This document shows positions 1 through 5,228 of a stretch of DNA of 6,756 nt, piece after piece. The notes under the pieces were generated by a model, which worked only from the letters and a program-made list of their open reading frames with translations, made no database searches and was not told the DNA's origin. Position numbers and translations under genes: made by a program. This DNA comes from CAJQQY01 sp964352225. Lineage in GTDB: Bacteria; Bacteroidota; Bacteroidia; Chitinophagales; Saprospiraceae. The number at the start of each line of letters is the position of its first letter. Positions within the stretch are counted from its first letter, which is position 1. The stretch spans positions 1 through 6,756 of the forward strand of contig CAYGRM010000366.1 in the NCBI GenBank assembly GCA_964352225.1. The letters are read 5' to 3'.

Positions 1-82
1 GAATCACCTCATGTCCTGCTGTGGCGGCTACTTGTGCGATACCGCTTCCCATCGATCCACTTCCTAAAATGCCTATTTTCAT
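1..82 (-). CDS. 3-hydroxyacyl-CoA dehydrogenase, N-terminal 27 codons (runs off left edge)
   Basis: Only the first 27 residues are present, starting at the ATG at 82-80 and open to the window edge. They read MKIGILGSGSMGSGIAQ, then VAATAGHEVI. This is the beta-alpha-beta NAD-binding start (GxGxMGxGIAQ) of the 3-hydroxyacyl-CoA / 3-hydroxybutyryl-CoA dehydrogenase family. Such enzymes oxidise the 3-hydroxyacyl-CoA to the 3-ketoacyl-CoA with NAD+ in the cytoplasm. The gene lies 65 bp downstream of a PaaG-like gene on the same strand, so I infer the PaaH role (3-hydroxyadipyl-CoA dehydrogenase of phenylacetate degradation). A general fatty-acid or 3-hydroxybutyryl-CoA enzyme cannot be excluded from 27 residues, so no symbol is given. 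The family call is strong; the specific substrate is an inference. Confidence 0.85.
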   Translation of the reverse strand, partial: MKIGILGSGSMGSGIAQVAATAGHEVI

Positions 83-97
83 ATTGTAAGTTATTGG

Positions 98-144
98 GTT
101 ATTGGTAGTTGAGTTATTATTTTAATCGCTCAATTGCCAATAAC
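98..144. repeat. Inverted repeat between paaG and the dehydrogenase gene
   Basis: Two 16-nt arms, 98-113 (gttattggtagttgag) and 129-144 (ctcaattgccaataac), are complementary at 14 of 16 positions around a 15-nt A/T-rich loop. Both non-Watson-Crick positions are G-U pairs if the plus strand is transcribed, but A-C mismatches on the minus strand, the direction of the two flanking genes. The left arm follows a near-duplicate ttattgg (91-97 and 99-105). The structure starts 3 nt after the paaG stop and has no T-tract, so it is not a classical terminator. It may be a dispersed intergenic palindrome or an mRNA-processing/stability hairpin. Confidence 0.6.
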
Positions 145-147
145 AAT

Positions 148-924
148 TTATTCTCCTTTAAAAACTGGTTTTCTTTTTTCTAAAAAGGCAGCAACACCTT
201 CTTTGTAATCAGCGGTGTTCGCTGCATCACTTTGTAAATGTTCTTCGACAGCAAGTTGGGTTTCAAGATCGTTAGTCAACGATTTGTTGAAGGCTAATTT
301 GGTATATGCTAAACCTCTTGTAGGCATACTTGCTAATTTTTCAGCCAGCTTTTGTACTTCACTTTCAAAATCCTCATCCGCAACATATTTATAAATCATT
401 CCCATTTCTTCAGCTTCCCGTGCTGGTACTTTTTCTCCTAAAAAAGCTAGCGCAGTTGCTCTTGCCATGCCAACTAATCGAGGCAAAGTAAATGTTCCAC
501 CACTATCAGGAATTAAACCAATTTTGCTAAATGCTTGCATAAAATAAGCAGATTCAGTTGCGATGACAATATCGCAAGCTAATGCAATATTCGCACCTGC
601 ACCTGCTGCGATTCCGTTGACTGCAGCGACAACAGGTTTTTCGATTTCTCTAATTTTCTTAATGATTGGATTATAATGTTGACTGACAAAAACCGATAAA
701 TCAGGACTGTCAGGATGAGTTGCTTCGGCTAAATCTTGCCCTGCACAAAATGCTTTTCCATTAGCGGTGATGATAATGCACCGAACTTCTGTATCTTCTG
801 TACATTCTTTTAAAAACTGCTGCATGCCCAAGGCAATTTCTTTAGTGACACTATTAAACTTGTCAGGGCGATTAAGAGTGATCGTGGCAATGCCATTTTC
901 TTTGGAGAAAAGAATACTTTCCAT
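148..924 (-). CDS. paaG: PaaG-type 1,2-epoxyphenylacetyl-CoA isomerase (crotonase family)
   Basis: A 258-residue crotonase-fold enzyme. In phenylacetate degradation PaaG converts ring-1,2-epoxyphenylacetyl-CoA to 2-oxepin-2(3H)-ylideneacetyl-CoA in the cytoplasm. Visible features: NRPDKFNS near 18-25; FCAGQDL at 59-65 and the AVNGIAAGAGANIAL block at 101-115, which form the CoA site and oxyanion hole; YNP at 84-86; GLIPDSGGT with the catalytic-type Asp140; and the C-terminal ADYKEGVAAFLEKRKPVFKGE-like stretch. These all follow my recollection of E. coli PaaG, as does the length of about 260. I chose the ATG at 924-922 (MESILFSKENG) because the open frame extending to 978 adds 18 atypical residues with no family counterpart. 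There is no Shine-Dalgarno sequence, which is normal for this phylum. A 3-hydroxyacyl-CoA dehydrogenase gene follows on the same strand, supporting a paa operon. A generic enoyl-CoA hydratase is the alternative, but Asp140 in this motif and the YNP block favour PaaG. Confidence 0.85.
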   Translation of the reverse strand: MESILFSKENGIATITLNRPDKFNSVTKEIALGMQQFLKECTEDTEVRCIIITANGKAFCAGQDLAEATHPDSPDLSVFVSQHYNPIIKKIREIEKPVVAAVNGIAAGAGANIALACDIVIATESAYFMQAFSKIGLIPDSGGTFTLPRLVGMARATALAFLGEKVPAREAEEMGMIYKYVADEDFESEVQKLAEKLASMPTRGLAYTKLAFNKSLTNDLETQLAVEEHLQSDAANTADYKEGVAAFLEKRKPVFKGE

Positions 925-1000
925 ATGTTTTGATTTTATTTTTGTGTAAAAATAAAAATTGCAACCCATGGAAAGCAAAGGATGGAGGTTTTATTTAAAA

Positions 1001-1699
1001 TTAATTTTCCAATTTCAATTTCACCTCATCATAAAACAACTCGACCCACCGTGAATATTGCTCACCTGAAGGATGTAGCTTATCTGAAGCAACCAATTCA
1101 GGTTTGTCTAAACCTTCTCTTGAAATGGGAGTGATATTAAAATAACTGATGCCAACACTATCGGTAATTGTCTTATTGACTAAATTAAAATCATCAATCT
1201 TTTGACTGACGGTAGTGCTGCCGTTTCCAAAAGGCGTATAGGCATAATCCGGAATTGATATAACAAAAACGTTCTCTTTTTCGCCTCCGGCAAAATCAAT
1301 AGCAGTTTGCAAAAGTTCTGCAAATTCGATTTCGTATTCTTCAATTGGTCTTCCTTGATATTGATTATTCACTCCAATGAGTAGTGAAACGAGATCGAAA
1401 GTGTCGGTTATATTTGCATCAATAATTGCGTTTTTTAAATTGGCGGTAGTCCAACCAGTTTTTGCAATAATGATTGTCGTATCGATATTTATCGAATCAT
1501 TTATTAGTCGAGTTTCCAATTGAATAGGATAGCGATCCTCGACTTCAACACTTTGACCAATGGTATAGGAATCTCCAAGAGCTAAATATGTTAAAGCTTT
1601 TTTCTCAACTATTGGCGGTTCGTTGGATGGATTTGAATTGTCGTCTTTGGAGCAATGTATAAAACTAATGGTGCAAAATAAAGCAATGATGAGTCGCAT
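1001..1699 (-). CDS. SGNH/GDSL hydrolase lipoprotein, probably surface-exposed
   Basis: 232 residues. The N-terminus is a lipoprotein signal peptide with lipobox FIHC and lipidated Cys16. The residues after it are Ser-Lys-Asp-Asp, matching the lipoprotein export signal described for surface lipoproteins of Capnocytophaga and relatives (Cys-X-Lys-Asp/Glu-Asp/Glu). The SGNH blocks are all present: ALGDSYT with nucleophile Ser44, Gly82 in TGWTT, GVNN at 109-112 with Asn111, and Asp206/His209 in SDKLHPSG. The enzyme should therefore be an active esterase, lipase or carbohydrate deacetylase; the substrate is not readable. A short Asn/Pro-rich linker (about 21-30) separates the anchor from the domain. 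The gene stops 76 bp before the PaaG start on the same strand, with no terminator seen between, so read-through is possible although no functional link is evident. It diverges from the gene at 1798 across a 98-bp gap. Confidence 0.88.
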   Translation of the reverse strand: MRLIIALFCTISFIHCSKDDNSNPSNEPPIVEKKALTYLALGDSYTIGQSVEVEDRYPIQLETRLINDSINIDTTIIIAKTGWTTANLKNAIIDANITDTFDLVSLLIGVNNQYQGRPIEEYEIEFAELLQTAIDFAGGEKENVFVISIPDYAYTPFGNGSTTVSQKIDDFNLVNKTITDSVGISYFNITPISREGLDKPELVASDKLHPSGEQYSRWVELFYDEVKLKLEN

Positions 1700-1717
1700 T
1701 TGAATGTTTTTAATTTG

Positions 1718-1747
1718 TTTGAAAATAAGTCTATTTTAAAACTTTTG
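1718..1747 (+). promoter_or_regulatory. Candidate Bacteroidota promoter for the gene at 1798
   Basis: TTTG at 1718-1721 and AACTTTTG at 1740-1747 are separated by 18 bp. The second box differs from the phylum consensus TAnnTTTG at one position. The boxes would leave a leader of about 50 nt before the ATG at 1798. The region is A/T-rich, so chance matches are likely. A 12-bp near-palindrome, gttcatacgaac (1760-1771), lies between the box and the gene and could be an operator, but this is weak. Confidence 0.3.
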
Positions 1748-1797
1748 AATCCTTAAAAAGTTCATACGAACTATTTGTACTAATCAGTTTTAAACTT

Positions 1798-2085
1798 ATG
1801 AAATTTACCTTAAAAGCAATACGAACGATTTTTATTTTTTCTATTTTGACGGTGTTAACTCAAGTTGGTGGAGTGATTTATTTACTCTATTTACCTTTTT
1901 CTCTTTTTGTAAAAAGTGAAAAATATAATTTTTGGAAAAGTATTATTGCAAGAAGTTTAGGGTATAGTTTGATTTATGTTTTGATTGGTCTTTTTACTGT
2001 TCCGCCGACAGATCGTGCGCTACGCTTACTGTCAGATCGCTACGCTGTCAGATTAACGAGAGTATTTAAGTTATCAACAGTCTGA
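1798..2085 (+). CDS. Short hydrophobic membrane protein with repeat-encoded C-terminus (possibly a gene fragment)
   Basis: I do not recognise a named family. The 95-residue product has a basic start (MKFTLKAIRT), a hydrophobic stretch at about 10-37 containing GG, a charged loop (KSEKYNFWK, 39-47) and a second hydrophobic stretch at about 52-68. It is plausibly a two-helix inner-membrane segment. From about residue 67-71 onward the coding sequence lies inside the palindromic repeat at 1996-2144, where base composition jumps to about half G+C. The resulting tail (TDRALRLLSDRYAVRLTRVF and a few more) is Arg-rich and unlike the rest. The stop codon (2083-2085) is itself inside the repeat. This suggests that a longer or differently ending gene was interrupted by the element. 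No remnant of a 3' portion is visible downstream, so a true truncation cannot be distinguished from a natural short gene with a captured tail. Confidence 0.5.
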   Translation: MKFTLKAIRTIFIFSILTVLTQVGGVIYLLYLPFSLFVKSEKYNFWKSIIARSLGYSLIYVLIGLFTVPPTDRALRLLSDRYAVRLTRVFKLSTV

Positions 2086-2144
2086 TAGCGTAGCGATCTG
2101 TCAAGGATCAAAGCGCCTGATCTGTCCTCTAACAGCGCAACAGT
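1996..2144. repeat. Two-tier palindromic repeat element (REP/MITE-like)
   Basis: The paired arms are nested about one centre (about 2066.5). Inner arms 2031-2052 and 2081-2102 are complementary at 20 of 22 positions, with core cagatcgctacgct. Outer arms 2007-2021 and 2112-2126 pair at 13 of 15. The gaps between inner and outer arms are 9 nt on both sides. A further pair, 1996-2005 (actgttccgc) and 2135-2144 (gcgcaacagt), matches at 9 of 10 but is slightly off-centre. The element is much more G+C-rich than its flanks and contains a second ctacgct copy (2020-2026). A 7-bp direct repeat gtctttt (1988-1994 and 2143-2149) brackets it and could be a target-site duplication, though it is low-complexity and its right copy overlaps the outer arm. 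No transposase is encoded, so mobility would have to be supplied in trans, for example by a RAYT-type enzyme elsewhere. Confidence 0.7.
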
Positions 2145-2149
2145 CTTTT

Positions 2150-2188
2150 AAAAAAAAATCTCCAATCGCAACTTAATGCAATTGGAGA
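2150..2188 (-). terminator. Intrinsic terminator of the 2225-2932 gene
   Basis: Reading the minus strand, a 12-bp stem (2188-2177 with 2170-2159, tctccaattgca paired with tgcgattggaga) closes a 6-nt loop and is followed directly by nine T residues (2158-2150). The one non-Watson-Crick position is a G-U pair on the minus strand but an A-C mismatch on the plus strand, and the plus strand has no T-tract. The terminator therefore belongs to the minus-strand gene ending 37 nt upstream. Confidence 0.9.
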
Positions 2189-2224
2189 CTAATTCGGTAA
2201 TTAGAATTAGAATAAATATAAGGA

Positions 2225-2932
2225 TCAACCTTTTTTATTCATTTTCTTTTTGACTGCCACGTTCTCTTTTTGAGTCTCTTCACCTTCGACTTTTCTGAGA
2301 ATGATTTCTTCTACCTCACCTTCTACCATAAATACAAGTTTGTATTTTCCAGGTAGTTCATCTTCAAGATTGATTTCGATTTCGTTCAATCCGTTAATGA
2401 GTGGTTTCTTTGTAGAAAACACTTTTTCCCCATTGAATTTTTCCAGAGAAAAAGTCAATTCTTTTTCTGATAAAGCATCCAAGGTTACTTCAAATGTTTT
2501 AACCGCTGAAGTGTTCGACATCCTAACAATTTGAAAATTGTTAGACCTAGTCTTCGTCACCATAGCGATTTCAGAATAGCTTTCCGTTTCATCTTCATCT
2601 ACCAATTTGAGTCGGTAGAAAGTAGTTTCGTTGTTGTTGCCAACATCCATGAATCGGTAACCTTTTTCTTGGTTGGAAATTCCGGCAGCTTGGATTTCTC
2701 GTTCCATATAGAAGTTGATTCCATCGTCGGATTTTTCAACAATAAACATTTTGGTGTCCATCTCAAAGGCAGTTTTCCATTCAATCCGGTTGCCCATTTT
2801 GAATTCTTTGCCATGAAGAGGAGTGGAATACTCAACATCTGCTTTTGCGAAAAATGAAGTAAAAATAAAAAGTGTTGTAAGAACGAAAATAGGCAGGTCA
2901 TTTCTGACTGATTTGGTTTTAATTTTTGCCAT
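2225..2932 (-). CDS. Secreted beta-sandwich protein with type-IX-sorting-like C-terminal domain
   Basis: 235 residues, no specific name. A signal peptide (basic MAKIKTKSVRND, hydrophobic core 14-28, cleavage near AKA at 29-31) directs export. Residues about 48-126 form the Fn3-like module common in Bacteroidota exoproteins, recognisable from IEWKTAFEMDTKMFIVEKS, then DDGINF, and later FYRLKLVDEDETESYSEIAMV. Residues about 133-214 resemble the beta-rich C-terminal sorting domain of Por/type IX substrates (phrases such as GLNEIEINLEDELPGKYKLVF). After this domain the protein continues with a Lys-rich tail ending in KKKMNKKG. A true sorting signal normally ends the protein, so the tail is odd; the protein may be periplasmic or a structural relative rather than a type IX cargo. 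It stands alone, with its own terminator 37 nt after the stop, and diverges from the lipoprotein gene at 3210. No catalytic residues were recognised. Confidence 0.8.
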   Translation of the reverse strand: MAKIKTKSVRNDLPIFVLTTLFIFTSFFAKADVEYSTPLHGKEFKMGNRIEWKTAFEMDTKMFIVEKSDDGINFYMEREIQAAGISNQEKGYRFMDVGNNNETTFYRLKLVDEDETESYSEIAMVTKTRSNNFQIVRMSNTSAVKTFEVTLDALSEKELTFSLEKFNGEKVFSTKKPLINGLNEIEINLEDELPGKYKLVFMVEGEVEEIILRKVEGEETQKENVAVKKKMNKKG

Positions 2933-3130
2933 TATTCTTACTGTTTTAAAAAAGTTAGATAAATTGGTCTCTCTAATTGTTTCTTACAATCAAGTTAAAG
3001 GCAGGAGTAGCTGAAAGCTTATTTTGGGTTTTGTTTTTGTGACGTTAAAATGAGTTAACAGGAGGTTAAATGCCTTGTAGATACTAGTGTTAGGCTAGAT
3101 TATTGTATATATTTCGACTAAAATTATGTG

Positions 3131-3159
3131 TTTGGAATAACCATCAAAAAGTAACCTTT
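3131..3159 (+). promoter_or_regulatory. Candidate promoter for the lipoprotein gene at 3210
   Basis: TTTG at 3131-3134 and TAACCTTT at 3152-3159 are 17 bp apart and about 50 bp before the ATG. They loosely follow the Bacteroidota TTTG / TAnnTTTG pattern, but the second box is imperfect. The rest of the 277-bp divergent spacer (2933-3209) shows no RNA gene or strong hairpin. Confidence 0.25.
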
Positions 3160-3209
3160 ATGCTGAGATTTATTTTTTGAGCAAATTAAAATACTAAAAT
3201 CTTTAAGAC

Positions 3210-3755
3210 ATGAAAATCACAAACCTCGTCCTACTTTCCATTTTGGGTATTTTTATTTTTAGTTCTTGCGGCCCGAAACTGACCCCTTTTACACAAAGAT
3301 TATATGATGAAAATAACTGGTCAGATGATGAATTAAAACGGATTCAGTTTTATACTTCAGATGATATCATTTTATTTAGAGAATTAACGAGAGGGGAATC
3401 TGAAATTATTTCGGGAGAAATAAAAATTCGGAATGGACGAAAAATAGATGAAGTAGTTATTAAAAAAGGAACACCAGGTGTGCTTATTTTTGTACCTAAA
3501 GAAGATAAATTTGCCGTTAGTTTCGAACCTGGAAATGACGATAGATATTTAATATTTGGAGCAGCAATAAGAAAAGGTGGACAATATCGATTATTTGCAA
3601 AGGATTGGAATCGTAGCTTCGGAAAAGTAACCTATGAAGGTAAAACTTATCGAACCAGTTCTGAAAGTCAGTATGCTACGCTGATGGTAGATTTGAAAAG
3701 AATTCGAGATACAAAAGTGCGAAAGCGAGTGGCAAAAGGACGAACAGTCGATTAA
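3210..3755 (+). CDS. Conserved Bacteroidota lipoprotein of unknown function
   Basis: 181 residues with a lipoprotein signal peptide: MKITNLVLLSILGIFIFSSC, lipidated Cys20, followed by GPKLTPFTQRLYDE. There are no acidic residues directly after the Cys, so there is no surface-export signature. The mature part is a single soluble domain, rich in alternating polar/hydrophobic beta-like segments (EIISGEIKIRNGRKIDEVVI, GVLIFVPKEDKFAVSFEPG, RYLIFGAAIR, VTYEGKTYRT), with a basic C-terminus (RDTKVRKRVAKGRTVD). I recall similar unnamed proteins (CGPK...PFTQ...LYDE...W...ELK) across Bacteroidota, but no function or domain name. The start is the only reasonable one because it begins the signal peptide. 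It is monocistronic, with a strong hairpin terminator 35 nt after the stop, and faces the FAS1 gene tail to tail. Confidence 0.85.
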   Translation: MKITNLVLLSILGIFIFSSCGPKLTPFTQRLYDENNWSDDELKRIQFYTSDDIILFRELTRGESEIISGEIKIRNGRKIDEVVIKKGTPGVLIFVPKEDKFAVSFEPGNDDRYLIFGAAIRKGGQYRLFAKDWNRSFGKVTYEGKTYRTSSESQYATLMVDLKRIRDTKVRKRVAKGRTVD

Positions 3756-3790
3756 CAATAATTAATACCACTTTGTGAAAATCATAAATG

Positions 3791-3831
3791 AAAAAGCGGT
3801 GATTCTAACATTTAGAATCACCGCTTTTTTT
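3791..3831. terminator. Bidirectional intrinsic terminator between convergent genes
   Basis: An 18-nt perfect inverted repeat: 3791-3808 (aaaaagcggtgattctaa) against 3812-3829, with a 3-nt loop. On the plus strand the G+C-rich stem is followed by seven T residues (3825-3831). On the minus strand the flanking A-run (3791-3795) gives five. It sits 35 nt after the lipoprotein stop (3755) and 48 nt after the FAS1 stop (3880), and so can serve both convergent genes. Confidence 0.93.
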
Positions 3832-3879
3832 ACTTAAAGTTATCACAGGTTACCACTAAGGATTAACCATTATTAAAAC

Positions 3880-4440
3880 TTATTTAGGTAAAACTACCGA
3901 GTCAATCACGTGAACTACTCCATTGCTTCCCTCCAAATCAGTAGCTGTAATTGTACTGTAATTTCCATTTTCATCTTTTAGTACTACGTTTTCATCTCTC
4001 ATCATAACAATAAGACTGTTGCCACTTACGGTTTTCAAAGTTACTTGACCTCCTCCATCTTGGATTGCTTTTACTACATCTTTTGCTTTGAAATTTCCAG
4101 CGATAACGTGGTAAGTCAAAATCTTTACTAGTTGATCTTTATTTTCTGGTTTCAATAAAGTATTTACTGTTCCATCAGGTAATTTGTCGAATGCCGCATT
4201 TGTTGGTGCGAAAACAGTAAATGGCCCTTCACTTTTAAGTGTGCCTACTAAATCAGCAGCTTTGACAGCAGCAACTAAAGTAGTGTGTGCTTTCGATCCG
4301 ATGGCAATATCTACTACATCTGGTGTTCCATTTTCAGTATAAGAAGCTTTTACCGCTTTAGCTTTTGAGCTATTACATTGTGCTTGAATATTAACAATGC
4401 TAATAGAAAATAATAAGGCTAAAATCATTAATTTTTTCAT
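3880..4440 (-). CDS. Secreted FAS1 (fasciclin) domain protein
   Basis: 186 residues. The signal peptide is MKKLMILALLFSISIVNIQA with cleavage after Ala20; Cys22 is preceded by Gln, so it is not a lipobox. One FAS1 domain fills about 43-184. H1 motif GPFTVFAPTNAAFDKLPDG (72-90), the central TYHVIAG (109-115) and H2 motif NGVVHVIDSVVLP (173-185) are all intact. FAS1 domains mediate adhesion or ligand/matrix binding outside the cytoplasm; the exact partner is not readable. The gene diverges from an ECF sigma factor / RskA-like anti-sigma pair across 205 bp. In mycobacteria the FAS1 proteins MPT70 and MPT83 belong to the SigK-RskA regulon, so I infer that this gene is a target of the neighbouring sigma factor. 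No TAnnTTTG box was found upstream, which fits dependence on an alternative sigma factor but does not prove it. Confidence 0.92.
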   Translation of the reverse strand: MKKLMILALLFSISIVNIQAQCNSSKAKAVKASYTENGTPDVVDIAIGSKAHTTLVAAVKAADLVGTLKSEGPFTVFAPTNAAFDKLPDGTVNTLLKPENKDQLVKILTYHVIAGNFKAKDVVKAIQDGGGQVTLKTVSGNSLIVMMRDENVVLKDENGNYSTITATDLEGSNGVVHVIDSVVLPK

Positions 4441-4645
4441 GTTAAATGTTTTTTAATTTTTAATAGATAATTTTAAAATCGACATATCTACGAAGTGAAA
4501 TTGAGTTTGGTTTTTTTGAAATGATTTTTTTTGAATCTTTTTTTTCTGCAAAAAAAAGCTTAAACATTTTTTAGTTAACTCTGTTACTGCATTTGTACAA
4601 AGAGTCAATTTTTTCTCTTTATTCTCACATTTATTTAATTAACAA
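4441..4645. promoter_or_regulatory. Divergent control region between FAS1 and sigma factor genes
   Basis: A 205-bp, very A/T-rich spacer that must hold the promoters of both divergent genes. Structures seen: a perfect 9-bp stem with 4-nt loop (4537-4545 against 4550-4558, ctttttttt / aaaaaaaag); the 8-bp palindrome agttaact (4573-4580); and the 10-bp palindrome tttgtacaaa (4592-4601), the last about 45 bp before the sigma start. Next to the FAS1 gene, ttcgtag and atgtcg (reading toward FAS1, around 4480-4495) contain CGT triplets of the kind found in ECF -10 elements, but I cannot assign a full -35/-10 pair. Individual boxes are not called. Confidence 0.45.
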
Positions 4646-5227
4646 ATGAAGTTCGCTGAAAACCAAATTGTGGAAATGTTGCATCAAAATGATAAGCGAG
4701 TGATTGCTATTATATATGACCAATATGCACCACCACTTTATGGTGTTGTTTTGAGAATTGTTCAATCAGAAGAGATTGCTCAAGATGTTATGCAAGATTC
4801 ATTTGTGAAAATTTGGAAAAAAGGAGCAACTTATAATTCGACTAAAGGAACCTTATTCACTTGGTTGTTAAATATAACTCGGAATACAGCAATAGATAAA
4901 TTACGCTCAGCGGGCTTTAGAAAAAGAGGGAAAAACCAAAGCATTGATGACATCGTATATAACCAAGTATCTAGTCAAGGAACAAATCCTGACGAAATAG
5001 GATTGAAAGAGCTATTAAGTAGTTTAGATGAAAAATATAAAGAGATCGTAGATATGATCTATTTTAGAGGCTTCACCCAAAAGGAGGTAAGCGAAGAATT
5101 AAATATCCCAATAGGTACTGTAAAAACGAGATTAAGAATTGCCTTACGTGAACTAAGAGGGATTTTTGAGGTTACGAGAATAGTTGTGTTACTTTTTTTA
5201 ATCAATAGTATTTTATTTACATTATAA
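4646..5227 (+). CDS. SigK-like ECF sigma factor with hydrophobic C-terminal tail
   Basis: 193 residues. Sigma region 2 covers about 23-88 (YDQYAPPLYGVVLRIV; EIAQDVMQDSFVKIWKKG, the RNA-polymerase contact segment; GTLFTWLLNITRNTAIDKLRS, the -10 recognition part). Sigma region 4 covers about 122-172 (LSSLDEKYKEIVDMIYFRGF, then a helix-turn-helix in TQKEVSEELNIPIGTVKTRLR and ALRELRGIF). There is no region 3, as expected for an ECF factor. The closest type is the SigK group, because the protein is paired with an RskA-family anti-sigma factor. Related proteins usually end just after the last region-4 helix. Here an extra, strongly hydrophobic tail follows (TRIVVLLFLINSILFTL, 177-193). The stop and the next ATG are separated by one base, so the two genes are almost certainly co-transcribed and probably translationally coupled. 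Confidence 0.9.
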   Translation: MKFAENQIVEMLHQNDKRVIAIIYDQYAPPLYGVVLRIVQSEEIAQDVMQDSFVKIWKKGATYNSTKGTLFTWLLNITRNTAIDKLRSAGFRKRGKNQSIDDIVYNQVSSQGTNPDEIGLKELLSSLDEKYKEIVDMIYFRGFTQKEVSEELNIPIGTVKTRLRIALRELRGIFEVTRIVVLLFLINSILFTL

Positions 5228-5228
5228 A

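Noticed and set aside
925..978. N-terminal extension of PaaG to an upstream ATG at 978
   Set aside because: The 18 extra residues have no counterpart in the family as I recall it; the ATG at 924 gives the usual PaaG start and length.
2007..2126. CRISPR array
   Set aside because: The repeated cgctacgct segments are arms of one palindrome, with no regular repeat/spacer periodicity.
2301..2901. Open frames of 77-108 codons on the plus strand and in another minus frame
   Set aside because: They are shadows of the secreted protein gene at 2225-2932, with unlikely compositions and no recognisable domains.
3060..3087. aggagg followed by ATG and a five-codon reading frame
   Set aside because: Too short to call a gene, and Shine-Dalgarno sequences are not generally used in this phylum; a chance match is likely.
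3848..3868. Small ggtta/taacc inverted repeat near the FAS1 stop
   Set aside because: Only five base pairs with an 11-nt loop; it is insignificant beside the strong terminator next to it.
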